Shown: in pieces, positions 11,995 to 23,861 of the stretch
Position numbering within the stretch: position 1 is the stretch's first letter
Layout of the letters: each line of letters begins with the position of its first letter
Assembly (NCBI GenBank): GCA_031772625.1
Contig: CM062818.1
Span: 208,658,310-208,722,309, forward strand
From: Pinus tabuliformis
Taxonomy: Eukaryota > Streptophyta > Pinopsida > Pinales > Pinaceae
Direction: 5' to 3'
Length of the DNA stretch: 64,000 nucleotides
The notes under the pieces: model-generated
What the model was told of the DNA's origin: nothing
Databases searched by the model: none
What the model saw: the letters and a program-made list of their open reading frames with translations, nothing else
Program-made: the position numbers and the translations under genes

Positions 11995-12524
11995 GATCAA
12001 AACAAGCTTTAATCCGGCTGATTTGTCTACTCCCTCTGAGTTCGCGGCTCATCTAATAATATCTCTTCTATGTTGCTAGGAAACGTGGGTGCGGGGACGG
12101 GGACGGGGACGGGGACGGCATTTTTGGAAACAGGGTGCGTGGGTTCGTCGGGTAATATAATAATATTAAATTTTAATAATTATATTTTATAAATTTATAA
12201 TTTATAATTAATAATATATGTGAAATTTGAATTTGACAATTTGTATATTTTTTCAACTTTAAACAAGAAAACTTTAATGATAATCATTTAAACATTGCAC
12301 ATCATTGAACATTCAACATTGACATTGAAATTTCAAAATTTATCAGTTAAACTTATCACCAAAAAACTGTTCATTGTTTACATATTAACATGAATCATGA
12401 TATATGTCCATTGTCATACTACATTCAAAATTTGCCTTAAAGCATCTTCAAACATGAACTAGGAAATTTTAAAATACTAAAATAAAAATACTAAATAGAT
12501 AAAGCCTAAGGAACAATGGCTTCC

Positions 12525-14974
12525 TCAAGCCATGTCTTCAACATCCATGTCATCAACATCACTTAGACCTTCAGCTAGCATGTTCTCCAGGTAGGAATCA
12601 CACTCATCAACAGACTCTCGCTCATCCATAGCAATTGGAGGTAGCTCGATAAGGCCATCTGGTTGTATCTCCTCGTCCACACACGAAGCATCATCTGTGT
12701 GTTGGTCCCATCTCTTGAAAGGACCCTCCTTATACCCAGGGTCTTTTCGAGATATGAGACGAAGTGTGCTATGAATGTACACTAAGTTTTCTGCCTTCTT
12801 TGAGCCCAACCTATTTCTCTTTACTGAATGAATAAAGGCATACGTGCTCCAATTCCTCTCACAAGATGAAGAACTAGCTACCTGAAATATTAGGGGGAGC
12901 CCATTAAATTAGTTATAATAATATAATTTTAAAAATAAAAACTAAGACTAAAATGAAAATTTAAAATTTAAAAATTAAAATTAATTTCCTATATTTAATT
13001 GAGAATTTTTCAAATTTTGAGTAAGATGAGGGAATCCAAATTAGCTACCTGTCCAAGTAACCGTATGGCAAATTGCTGCAACTCAGGAGCATCAACACCA
13101 TGAAGCCACCACCAATCAATTGGATCCTTCTTCTTGTGTCTATCTGCCAAAGATGCATGTGAACCAAAGACACCTCGGCCACGTGAAAATTGGGCAAACT
13201 GAGATCGTATGTCAGAGGCTTCTTCTGTATTACCATAAATTTTCTTGACAGCGTTCAAGAATCCTTTGAACACCTCTCTATCTTGGGATGGAGGCCTCCT
13301 TCCTATTGTGGGATCATACCATTTTGGATTAACTGCATAAGCTGCCATATGAAGAGGGGTGTTCAGTTTATTCCAACGCCCATGTATAAACTCTTTCAGT
13401 TGTGGCCATAAAGTAGGATCCTTCCTATCTGTGATGGTTTGGATCCGCTCACACATGGAGTCCATGTTCTCATAAATCTCACCTAAACATGGACCATTTG
13501 TGTCTGCATAGCGGATCATATCACAAATTGGTTCTATAATTTCCACAACAAATTTGGCATCAACCCAAAAATTATCATTCAAAATCAACCTCTTCACCTC
13601 CAAAGCTGCATCTGAGGTAGATAACCTCCACTGTTCCCACATGTCACTGACGACTGTGGCAGATAAAGCCTCCTTCATCTCCACAAGCCGCCTAAGTAAA
13701 ATGTAGTAAGTTGCGAATCTGGTATCTGCTGGTTTAAGAAGCTCCATTTTTGCATGCTTGCGGTAAATGGCCTGTGATTGATGATGGTTGCATATAAACA
13801 TTTGAATTTTGCGGCCATTTTCAATTAATGCTTGAATCCATTCAATTTTGCCAATGTCCTTCAATGCATTATTCATAGCATGCACAGCACATGGTGTCCA
13901 AAAAATATGCCTGGGTACATCAAGGACAAAATTAAAATATTAATAAATCAAGGACTAAAGTTAAAAAATTTAAAAATGTAATTTATCATTTATGTAATTT
14001 AAATATAAGATAAGTCAAACTTGAAAGTTGAAACTTGTCACTTACTTGTACTCCTTCTGAACCATTGCTCCTGCTGCTTTGCACACTGGAGCTGCATCAG
14101 TAATAACTTGAACAACATTGGATGGCCCCACCTCTGCAATGGCATCACATAATTGGTCTTTTAAGAACATAGTGTTCTTTTCTTGACCAGAACAATCAAT
14201 GGCCCTAAGAAAATAAGGCCCAGACATGGAAGAGACAATGATGTTTATTAATGGACGATTCCTACAATCAGTCCATCCATCCATGACAATTGAGCATCCA
14301 TCTACACTCCAAGATGCCTTCAAGGGTGCCATTGCCTTCTCAAGACGGGCTTTCTCCTTGTCCACCAATACAGTTCGAAGCTTTTCATAACCAGGAGCTT
14401 TATACCCTTGAGGTCCATCATTGATAGCACGAACCATTTGCTCAAAATAGGGGGAACGAGCTGCATTAAAGGGAATGCCACATGCAAGAAAAAATCTTGC
14501 TATTGCAAGATCAACACCATCCCTACCTTTCACATCAAACATGTCATAAAGGCCACCAAGTTTAGGCTTCTTGCGTGTTTGATTGGTAGTGATTTTTGAT
14601 GCTCTAGATGACACTGACACATACTCATCACCAGTTTCATCTTCATCATCAAATGGTAATTCTTCTTCATTTGAATCATCATTTTCAGTCACATTGTGAG
14701 ATGGCCTAGAGATCTCTTTGCTTGCCTTACCATCAGCCTTTTGTTGCTCTCTTTGTGCACTAGGGAGTCTAGTGGGATCATTTGGGTCTCCAGTGCAAGC
14801 ATCAACACCCTTCCTTGGTATCTGCATAAAATGAGCTTTAACTCTGGTATAGCTCCCTTTCCATTCAAGCTGACATAAAGTGCATTTTATTGTTGTTGTC
14901 CCCCCAGCACCTTTTGGAGGTTTTTGCCTATCCACATATTTCCAAAGTGGATATTGTGGACTTGCTGGAGACAT
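12525..14974 (-). CDS. hAT transposase, three exons, 715 aa, apparently intact
   Basis: Cut-and-paste transposase of the hAT superfamily, acting in the nucleus on the element's ends. Exons are 14974-14046, 13910-13049 and 12881-12525. Introns have GTAAGT..CCCAG and GTAGCT..TTCAG borders. The joined length is 2148 nt, exactly 716 codons including the stop. An ATG opens exon 1. The BED finger uses C31, C34, H48 and C60, followed by an acidic linker (about 97-117). A DUF659/RNase H-like core follows, with D232 in MDGWTD and D293 in ITDAAPV. Exon 2 opens with the conserved IFWTPCAVHAMN. Exon 3 holds the C-terminal dimerisation block CERNWSTYAFIH (E605, R606, W608) and an acidic tail. No stop or frameshift is visible. 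Whether it is transcribed is unknown. Confidence 0.9.
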
Positions 14975-16760
14975 TTTTTATTTTGCAAATTTTGGAAGAC
15001 AATTTGAATCTGTTTAACAAAATTGAAAGTAAAAGTTATGTTAATACTTCTGGTATGGTCATCACCTTATTAATTTAAATAATAAATTATTAAATAGTAA
15101 TCACTCCAACGGCAACTAATCACTCCCACAGTCTTGTGGGTGAATTACTTCACTGTGGGATGGTAATACTAATATATGGCAGAATGCCAGAAACAGAACT
15201 GAGAGATGGTTGTAGAAGGCATAGTATTTAAATACTTCTCAATGTTTTACAAGAGACCCAATGTTATATATTTTTATTGTCTTCACGAAGACCTAATGAT
15301 ATACATTTTTATTGTCTTCAAGAAAACCCTGTACTCTCACTCTATCGGTGAAACCCTCTGGTAATACTAGTTTCAATGACTTCAATGATTTATGCTTCAG
15401 CTTTCATAAATTTTAATTTTTAATATTTCAGGTGGGCCCCTCATATCAGTGACCCCAACATCTCCTATGATTTTTCCTAGAATTTGGGGTTGTGCTTCCA
15501 CACATCCCCAGATGCATTTCCCAGCTTCCACCTCCCTGTATCCTGGAAACTTTGTGGAACATTGGAGTGTTTATCAAAAAGTAAACTTGAGTTACTAACT
15601 ATAGTCATAATGCATTGCCATGATCAAAACATTTGCCACCACTAGAATTTTATCTTGATTCTTAAGAAGAGATTGGCATCAAGCATGTCAAATATACTTG
15701 TATTGCAAGTGGGAATTCAGGTTAGAAAAATGATGAATCTGTCAAATAAGTTTTGAACTTTTGCCATTTTATATTTCTTAGCGTTGTCTCTGTACTGAAG
15801 CTTAGGAGCTCTAAGTAGATAGGGGACACTATCTTGTAAATAGAAAACCAAGATAGAGTCCTGTTCTGTCTCAAGAGACACAGTGCCCAGTGTTAGAACT
15901 TAGAACCTATGCCTGTTTGTAAATTGATGTGAATAAAGTTACGGAGTTAGAAGCACAAAAACCGTAAACGGTAATAGTGATGAAATGAAGCAAGGCTATT
16001 TAAATATTGTTATTACTTAATCGATCCGGTTACGTTATTCTTCTGTTGCACAGGAACCGTTCCCAGCTTTTCAGAAACAAGATTCCAGCATTCAGCCTTT
16101 CCGGTAGCCTTGGAACAGTTATGAAACATGCCAGATCCAACTGGAACGACTAGGGGAGATCAGGAACTAAATGGAAGCATTTTAAAAGCAAATGTGAGAA
16201 CAAAGAAATGGTTTTATGGGCTAAAAGTTGCAGCTACAACACTCTTCTAAACAGCTCAAAACGATCTAAGACTATCAGCTGAGAGCATGAATTGAAGCTT
16301 TCGCAAATATCATTATCTAAGCATGCTTTGCTCCATGTTATGGGGGGTTGTCTTTCTCTATACACCATGAAATTTAAATATATCATCTACCTTTCAAAGA
16401 TTCTGTTTGCATGTTTTAGAAAACCCCATACTGAAAACAGAGAACACGGGCCTAGACTCTACAAAGAACTTGTAAATAGTAAATATCGTCCACTGCCGTT
16501 GAAGCTGCACGGTCCACTGCCCACTGCTGCCGGAAGCTGCCCACGGTCCACGCTGAAGCTGCCCACTGCTGCGAAACTGGTATGTCGTGGTGCTCTGCCG
16601 CCAAGAACCTCTGCCGCCAAGAACAATGAGTATAGCGTATCACTTATTTTTTAAACAATGATATTTGCCTTTAAGATTTAGGGTGTTTTAAATTATTTTT
16701 TAAATTTCATTGTTTCAATAAAAAAAAAATATTTTTTGTATGGAAGAACAAATTAGTTTT
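14975..16760 (-). promoter_or_regulatory. Upstream region of the hAT transposase gene
   Basis: About 1.8 kb between the start codon and the right subterminal repeats, expected to hold the promoter and 5' untranslated region. No clear TATA box can be assigned. A GC-rich patch at 16490-16620 has imperfect repeats of 'cactgctgc' and 'gaagctgccca'. Short open frames here have no recognisable domain. Confidence 0.4.
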
Positions 16761-17002
16761 TTAATGAAGAACCCAAAGAACCCTGAAGAACCCAACTTGA
16801 AGAACCCGAAGAACCCAAGCACCCGAAGAACCCAAGAACCCGTCAAAGGCTAAGAACCCAAATTTTTTTTTGAAGAACCCGGTTCTTCTGGGTGCGTCTG
16901 AGAAGAACCCGTACCCGAATCCGGGACTTGGGTGCGGGAACCCGAGACGGGTTCGAGAACCCCACCCCCGGGTGCGGGTACCCGTGCAACACAGTATCTC
17001 TT

Positions 17003-19746
17003 CAACACAAGTGTTCTTGTCACAAGCTTTGTTCTTCCAATCTTTTCATCTATTGCCACAACCTTGTCAGGCTTCATCATGTACCTACAATCCTCACTAG
17101 GAGGCCAAGGAAGAACAAATACAACCAAGCAAGATATACAAGGACAAGAAGAATAACAACAATAGTAATAATTTAAAATAAGAGAGATATAAGATACTTA
17201 TCTTTTGAGAACATGTCAGCTCCCTCTTGATCTTTAGCCTTCTTGCAAATCAACCTTGTCCACATCATCATCATGATATCATTCCTTCCTTGTTGGAGCT
17301 AGGGTTTCTTTTATTAGTGAAAGCAATCAATCCTAGGGATTTGTCCATAAACCCTAGGGATTTCTTATCTAAGCCTTGTTGCTTTCTAGGATTTACAAAC
17401 CCTAGATCTTCAATGCTGATCTTTGATCTAATAAAATCAAGAAACCCTTCTTTCATAAAATCATTGTAACAACGACACTTGCAATAAATTTCAACATCTA
17501 GGTCTAAGCCATATACTCAAATATTCATGCAACCACTTAACATTGTCAAGAGAGAGACTTTGGTGTTCACGGCTTGAAGAGAGATTTACACAAGTGACAT
17601 CTTCAGATTTCGCATGGCTTTCATAGAAGATAAATAAGGTGACTTTGCTTTCAATGATATATCATGACAACTCGGCATCTTCCAGGCCTTGTTCAAGACT
17701 TCAAAGTAATGTCCTGCCTTCATGCAACTTTCCAATAAAAGTCACATGATTCCTTCCATTTTAGCAATCATGTATTCTAGTTTAGGCATAATCTAGTTCC
17801 TTAATCAAGTAATCTCCATTTGTATTTCAACCTTGAAGAGGCACTTGGCCTCCTTTCTCGTTTCATCAAAAGGTGTTATGATAAGACTGATCATCCATAA
17901 AAGAAAATATCGTTCTCCAAGCAATCTTGCATATCTTAAGATACAAGGGATACTTCTTTCACAACTTGAATCGAAGAGATGTCCAAGACCATTTTTATGT
18001 CATATACAAACGATATTTCCATGAAGATTATGCATAACAAAGTTACAAACGAAGCGACTTCCTTAAGTTCAACGCTTCACTTCAACCTTCAATCTTGAAT
18101 GGCAATTAATGATGGTAATCTTTGTAGATTTCAATTTCAGACTTCATGACTTCAGTATTTAAACCATATCATGCTTGAATGTATAATACCATTCATTTTT
18201 AAATGTAAGCACACTGTCCTTCAGGTAATGCATTTAAATTGTAAGGTATAGACACAGTCTTCAAGTTGAGGTATATTAGTTCCAAAGAATATTATGATGT
18301 AAAACTCAAACCCTCATTTCGTCAGAACTCCTCTAATGGTGATAAGAGATCAAATATTCCAAACAAGGGTTATTCATACCTTACATCCAAAGAGTTCAGG
18401 GAGACATCAATCTTCGGATTATTTTTCAAATATCTATCCTTGCAATGTGCTTTGTATGAAGACTTATCAAGCTAGGAGCCAAGCAATATCTTCCTCAAAC
18501 TTTAGTCTTATCAGAGATCTTTCAAGAGAAACATGATCTCAACCAAATGAGTTATAAGTACATACCTTGATTTCTAGCTTTGCTCCAATGGTCTTTTATC
18601 AACACTTCTTTCATGTACAAAGCCTTTCACACCACAAAGGTTTAGAGGCACAAAAGGACACTTGCTTATGAGTCTTTAGAAATCTCTTAACATCTTTCCA
18701 GCATCTTGCAAAACTCGTACAAGGATGATATTCAAACTAAATGATTATTCAAGGAACCTTGCAAAAACTCCTTTGCCTTTAATATGATTCTTGAAAGATC
18801 AAGTTTGTAATGCCTTTGAGCATTAGTTTGTCATTCATCTTTGATAAAACCATTCCTTAAAGAATCAACAAGATAATCTTCTACAGGTGTCCATTAGCTA
18901 CACACAAGAATGTTTCCAAATTGTTCTTAATATATATATTGGATCAAGATTTGTTATAGTCATTCCTTATGATTTCAAAAAGATTTGAACTTCTTCCATT
19001 AGAGCTTAGTCCATGCAACAAAGAGGCTCAAATAGGCTCGAACAATCTTGGACTTCTTCCTTAGAGTTGGCTTCGGACTTCCTCCTTAAGAATAGGCTCG
19101 ATCTTCTTGACTGTATCACAGGGATAGAGTTCGCATACTTGATTTCTTTCTTAGAGCTAATAGAGTTCGAACCTCTTAGTCCTTTTCACAGTGATGTCAA
19201 TACAGACTTCTATTTGAACTTTCGAGTACTTTGATTACTTCTACAAGGTTGACAAGTTCAGGTAATATATTCGAACTCGTAGCTTCTTTCCACGAAGATC
19301 ATTGTTCCAAAGATATAATAGACTTAGACTTGATTACTTTCGGACCTTGTTTCATAGATAGAAGAGACTTAGACTTGTCTATTCCACAGAGATGAAGGAT
19401 CTCAAATTTGTTACCTTCTCAAAGAAGTTCAGACTTCCACAATGATAATTTCAAACTTCTCACAGAGATCATAGGTTTCAGACATGGTTACCTTCCACAG
19501 ATATAGGGAGCTTGCACTTGACACTTTCCACTTCAAACAAGAATTTTCCCTAATCTTAACACGGTCAACAACCTCGATTCAATGAATGATCTTAGCCCTC
19601 AATCTTCTTTAACACTATGGTATAGGATTTCAGCCCTCCACAAACAAGTCTTTTGTCCTTTTGCAAATTGGACTAGAACTTTTTTAGACTTAGGCCTATT
19701 TAGGGCTTCCTCAAAAAGGTGATCTCAAGCTCCTTTCTTCGCCTCA
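17003..19746 (-). repeat. Leader/gag region of the reverse Copia element, decayed
   Basis: Between the hAT insertion and the primer site of the reverse Copia element. No recognisable Gag or protease motif remains. 17010-17130 retains a short minus-strand frame (containing MKPDKVVAIDEKIG) that could be part of the old polyprotein. The rest repeats phrases such as 'gacttcttcc' and 'cttagacttg' and is non-coding. Confidence 0.45.
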
Positions 19747-19758
19747 ACTCTGAAACCA
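19747..19758 (-). other. Primer binding site (initiator Met tRNA type)
   Basis: Minus strand TGGTTTCAGAGT directly follows the 5' LTR end. It differs by a few bases from the usual TGGTATCAGAGC site of plant Copia elements. Confidence 0.75.
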
Positions 19759-20671
19759 TGTTGATTTTCTAGTGCAATCGAGACTAGTACAATTTTTCAA
19801 ACTAATAACTACTTCCAATGATACAATTTAGAACATTCCAATCATTACGTAGTTACACATTAAAAATTTCAACCTTTAACTTCTAAATTAGAGCGATAGA
19901 GATCACAGTAAACAATGAGAAAAGAGACACCAAAATTTAGGTCAATGACAAGGGAAAAGTTAAAAACTAACAAAGGGGAGAATCCAAAAATCATTCCTTA
20001 TGAGAGAGTTCAATTCATCAAAATATACATCAAAATATTCCAGTCAAAATTTCAATCTCTGACCTCAATAAATGCCGAGTAAAATCAGTCAAAGGAGAGA
20101 GAAATAGTCAATTTTGGTCCAAGTCAAATCTGCAATAGAAGGGCAGAATTTTGGCTTGAGGCAACTAGGCGAAGGGTCGCAATTCTACCTACAATGCCAC
20201 ATTCAAAGCTCAATCAAATCACAAAAGTTGACCTGCAGTCAACTCTATGTCAATAGCCCAAAAACAAAGATAAAGTTCGGTCAAATAGAGTCAACATATC
20301 AAAGAGAAACTCGACCTCCAAAATTAGTCAAGAATTTAGTCAAACGGAGAGGAACCAACCAAAGTCAATGCAGGTCAAACAAAAGTCAAATAGTTGGTCA
20401 GCATAGAATGAATCTTCTCCTTCTTCTCCTCGCACATGTGAACAAAACTCCTGTGTTGGTTGAATGAGATGTGATAGATGGATCCCAAAGGAGGTCAATC
20501 GAATGCCAATATATACATGTGTTAGGAGGTGAGTTCTGACCTTGGGGTCAAACCCTTTCAATGAGTGGGGTCGCCTTGTGCAAATGAGGCCGACTTGGTC
20601 AACATAAAAATATATAATTTCTCCTTACTTTTTCCAATGAAAATACCAACTGGAGCTACCAATCTTCAACA
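19759..20671 (-). repeat. 5' LTR of the reverse Copia element
   Basis: 913 bp, partner of 6297-7198, bounded by the primer site on one side and target duplication tgata on the other. The many visible differences from its partner indicate an old insertion. Confidence 0.88.
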
Positions 20672-20676
20672 TGATA

Positions 20677-21050
20677 ACAAGACTTACCAACAGTTGAAAG
20701 AAGAACGAAGTGTCGGAAGAAGTGTCGAAGAACAAAGTGCAGAAAGGAGGAAGGACTTGACTTGTGCTTGGAGGATATTTTTGTCAAGGGTCTAGGGTTT
20801 GGCATTGATCAATAAGAAGCTTCAATAAGAGAAATTTACTAAAGGGTTTTCCTCTCAAGGGAAGAGAGGTTTTGGCCCTGGTAGAAAGCCAACATCTTGT
20901 GTTCTTGTTCCTATGTTTTTGGTAGCAATTTGATGAAGTACACACACATGCATTAATAAGAAGAAGAGGAAGATTAAGTAAAAAAACTCCACAAATTGTT
21001 ATCAAGCAAGAAGAATCACACTACACCTAATTGCCCTTGATTCTTCAACA
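20677..21050 (+). mobile_element. Copia 3' LTR, right piece
   Basis: Continuation of the LTR begun at 6243. Contains the stem-loop CCTCTCAAGGGAAGAGAGG (20851-20869) followed by TTTTGGCCCTGG, and ends TTCTTCAACA. These are the same landmarks as at the distal end of the other Copia LTRs here. Confidence 0.65.
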
Positions 21051-21498
21051 ATTTCCCACCCAACTGTAGGTAATCCTTTATGGATGCCACCCTCAAGAAG
21101 GGCTATGAGTCCATTAAGGCAAAGGAAACAAGCTAAGAACACTCAATTCACTCCCCCAACCTAGTTTTTGTTAACGATAAACAAACTATTTACCACAAAA
21201 CTCTCCAAGCAACCTTCCAACCAACCCAACCATGGCAATTCCTTCACTGCTCTACACAACACCAAAAATACACCCTTTCTCTATTAAAAATTCCCATGAG
21301 CATACTTAAAGACATTTCCTCTGCATGCTCAATAGTCCCTCGAGAAATCATCCTCCCTCTTTAGTGATCTCAATGTGTGCATAAGGAGTCCAATATAATG
21401 TTTGCCTTTAAGATCAACCAAGCACAGTCATCCCTTAACTCTTGAGCACTCAGTGAGAAACAATCTACAAGGAAATGCAAGTGGTTTTTTACTAGCCC
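21051..21498. other. Unassigned sequence
   Basis: No gene, repeat or RNA recognised. The minus strand has short open stretches (DDCAWLILKANI, ISRGTIEHAEEM) that could be eroded element coding sequence, but no family can be named. Confidence 0.3.
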
Positions 21499-21651
21499 TG
21501 TAACGACCCAGCGAAATTGACCCATTATATAAAGTTTAAATTTCAAATTGTATTTATAAACTTAACATATTTATTGTTTAAATTTCATCACATTTGTTTT
21601 ATTATAAAGTTTAAACTTTATATAATGGGTCAATTTAGCTGGGTCGTTACA
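21499..21651. mobile_element. 153-bp palindromic element with TG..CA ends
   Basis: Two arms of about 42 bp, starting TGTAACGACCCAGC, are inverted copies of each other with one visible mismatch. They surround an AT-rich centre of about 65 bp. Direct repeat agccc flanks both sides (21494-21498 and 21652-21656). The TG..CA ends and 5-bp duplication resemble LTR integration, while the long inverted arms resemble a foldback/MITE. No coding capacity. Confidence 0.85.
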
Positions 21652-21662
21652 AGCCCAACCTC

Positions 21663-22271
21663 TGTTAATTTTCTTAGGGTTGTGCTATTTTTTGCTTTTG
21701 ACAATTGCATTATATCTTTTACACACAGAATTCACCCCACAACATTATAACATCATAATAACAATAGTAATTGTGTAGAAAGAACAATAACATCAATACT
21801 ATAGCGGAACGTAAAGAAACAAAGGAAGAATAACATGCACACATAAAGACACCAAAATTGGTTGGAGACCAGGGCAAAACCCGAAATTCAATTCTTCTTC
21901 TTCTATTAAATATTCATCAATTGATCAACTAAGATACAAAGTATAATGAGATACATCAACAAGCCTCCTATGGCCAACCCGAGTCAGTTCACAACTACAT
22001 TTGTGAACTGACATTTGTAATCCAAGAAAGCTTCTTCTATACCACTGTTATAAGAAACAAAATCATCGTCAAGTTTTATCAACTATATTGGGCTATATCA
22101 AGTAGATCATGTTGTCAAGGAGATGAGCCATCCATCACATGTTTGCCATGTCATGCCATACATCTCCATGTCTGCCACGAAGAGCCTAGCCATGCCATAC
22201 ATCTTCTTGTCTTCTATGAAGAGCCTAGGCATGCCATACATCTCCCTGTCTGCCATGAAGAGCCTAGGCAT
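21663..22271 (-). repeat. 3' LTR of the reverse element, first piece
   Basis: Collinear with 51422-52040 including the block tgttaattttctt, the poly-pyrimidine 'ttcttcttcttctatta' and the start of the 39-bp array. It ends at 22271 with ggcat, the target duplication of the forward Copia element. Confidence 0.85.
22147..22271. repeat. 39-bp tandem array, part 1
   Basis: About three units beginning catgccatacatctccctg and ending gaagagccta. It is interrupted at 22271 by the Copia element and resumes at 46608. Confidence 0.9.
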
Positions 22272-23448
22272 TGTTGAAAAGTGTAACTAGGTTCGGACTT
22301 CATAATGACATGTGTAATTGTGATTTTATGTAAATGATGAACGGAAGAAAAATAAAATTATTATTGTAATGCTTGTCTCATGGGTTTCATGAACAAGGAA
22401 TTTTATTTTTAGTAATGGCTCCCATTGTGAACCTTTAGGATTTGTCATATAGTCATAAAAGTCAAAGTGAGTCAATGTCATGTATAAAGGACCCTTCTTG
22501 GGCATGTTACATTTGTATATGAGTCAATGAAAGAGTCTAATAGTCCTCCAAGACCAAGCAAAAGTATATTCTTCATGTCAGCTACAAAATGAAATAAAAG
22601 ATCGTCATCAAAGGACATGTCTGCTCATCCTCTCTCAAGTCAGCTTATTATCACTGGAAAACCACAATAAATAGGCAGCTTGGCCTCATTTCAAAGAAAA
22701 GAATTCGATGATCATCAAGTTTGCAATTCGGTCAAGGTCTAAGGCAAGAAAGGAGTGTGAAGATCTCATAAGAAGTCTCTCTATCCAAGCAAAAGAGGAA
22801 AACTAGAAGAAGATTTGTTTGGGATTGTTTTAGGGCTGATCTCCACTCACACGTGTGAGGAAAGAAGAGGGTTATTGCTGCATAAAAGGGTCGAAGATCT
22901 CCTTGTTGTGCTAAAGGCCTAATCGAGGAGTATTGAAGAAACCGAGTTGAAGAAGAAAGCCTTCCAATCCAAGCGAAGGATATGAAGAGGTTAGATCACC
23001 ATATGTGCTGCAACTAGGGCCAAAATAAAGTGCAGGTTTGAAGCAGAAGAAAGTCGAAGTGGAAGAATAGTCGAGAAGAAAGAAGAAGCAAGAGGGTTGA
23101 CTATCGTTGACTCAAAGAAGAAGGACTTCATCAAAGAAGCTTTGTGTCTTGGTCTTGGAGCGTCAAATAAGTTAAGGATCTTGGTCTTGGTATTTGTCAA
23201 TTGGAATCTCTATAAGAAGAAGAATTTGTTCGGATTTTCCTCTCAAGTGAGAGGGGTTTTGGCCCTGGCTGATAGCCTACAATTTGTGTCTCTTGTCTCT
23301 TTATGATTTATGTATTGGTAACCATCTGATGAAGAAGAGCATTAATAATCTAAGTAAAAGAAGATCCTAATCTAAGAAGTAAAAAGCTCTCAAGCAGTTA
23401 CGAATAGAAGAGAAATCACTTAATCTCGTTGCCCTAGGTTTCTCAGCA
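22272..23448 (+). repeat. 5' LTR of the forward Copia element
   Basis: 1177 bp from TGTTGAAAAGTGTAAC to TTTCTCAGCA. The TATA region reads AATAAATAGGCAGC (about 22665), where the partner LTR still has TATAAATAGGCAGC (45807). The stem-loop CCTCTCAAGTGAGAGG lies at 23239-23254, followed by GGTTTTGGCCCTGGC. LTR pairs differ at roughly one base in fifteen over the first 140 bp, judged by eye. Confidence 0.9.
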
Positions 23449-23460
23449 TGGTACCAAAGC
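23449..23460 (+). other. Primer binding site (initiator Met tRNA type)
   Basis: TGGTACCAAAGC directly after the 5' LTR. It differs by two bases from the canonical TGGTATCAGAGC. Confidence 0.88.
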
Positions 23461-23861
23461 TAAGGTGACAAAGTCAAGGAAGGGCATCTTATCAAGGGAC
23501 ACTCAAGCATTAAATCTCGAGGAAGGAATCAAAGCAAAGATCATCTTTAAGATAATATCTACAAAGGAAGCATTATAACCCTAGATCGAAGGAGTCTACA
23601 AAGAAGTATTGGGATCATCATCAAGAAAAGAAGGCCAAGTTGAAGAGATCTATGAATCAAGGTCCTTACCATTAAAGACATCACCAAGAAGTCATCATTG
23701 ATCTTCATCAAAGGATCCAAAGAGATCTCACTCTTTGTGGGATCAAGGATCACTCTTGAAGAAAACTACCTTCATCAAGGAGAAGTTTTCTACTCTCTAT
23801 ATCATCATCAACATCAAGGAAGCAGTAAGGAGAAGGAGCATCCTATCAAGTAAGTATATTT

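Larger units (their letters stand above)
12068..16994 (-). mobile_element. hAT transposon, candidate autonomous copy
   Basis: Perfect 8-bp target duplication tatctctt (12060-12067 and 16995-17002). Tips are CTATGTTGCTAGG and, from the other end, CTGTGTTGCACGG. The left subterminal region holds a ggggac tandem array (12096-12118). The right one has many gaagaaccc/aagaaccc units and GGGTGCGGG motifs (16760-16980). The body carries a complete transposase gene on the minus strand with about 2 kb of upstream sequence. It is nested in the reverse Copia element, 57 bp from another hAT. Confidence 0.9.
6297..20671 (-). mobile_element. Reverse-strand Copia LTR retrotransposon carrying three hAT insertions
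   Basis: Two LTRs (6297-7198 and 19759-20671) in direct orientation both begin TGTTGATTTTCTAGTGCAAT and end TTCAACA in plus coordinates. The polypurine tract lies beside the left LTR and a Met-tRNA-type primer site beside the right LTR, so transcription runs on the minus strand. Target duplication is tgatg/tgata, one transition apart. The interior holds Copia RT/RNase H debris in the correct order for that strand. Three hAT elements account for 7.9 kb of the 14.4 kb. The element sits inside the LTR of another Copia element. Confidence 0.88.

Noticed and set aside
11798..12079. Open frames of 63-89 codons
   Set aside because: They lie across the GC-rich end of a hAT element and its TSD, and have no domain.
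16850..17176. Open frames of 74-94 codons on both strands
   Set aside because: They cross the hAT terminus at 16994 and the TSD, so they join unrelated sequences.
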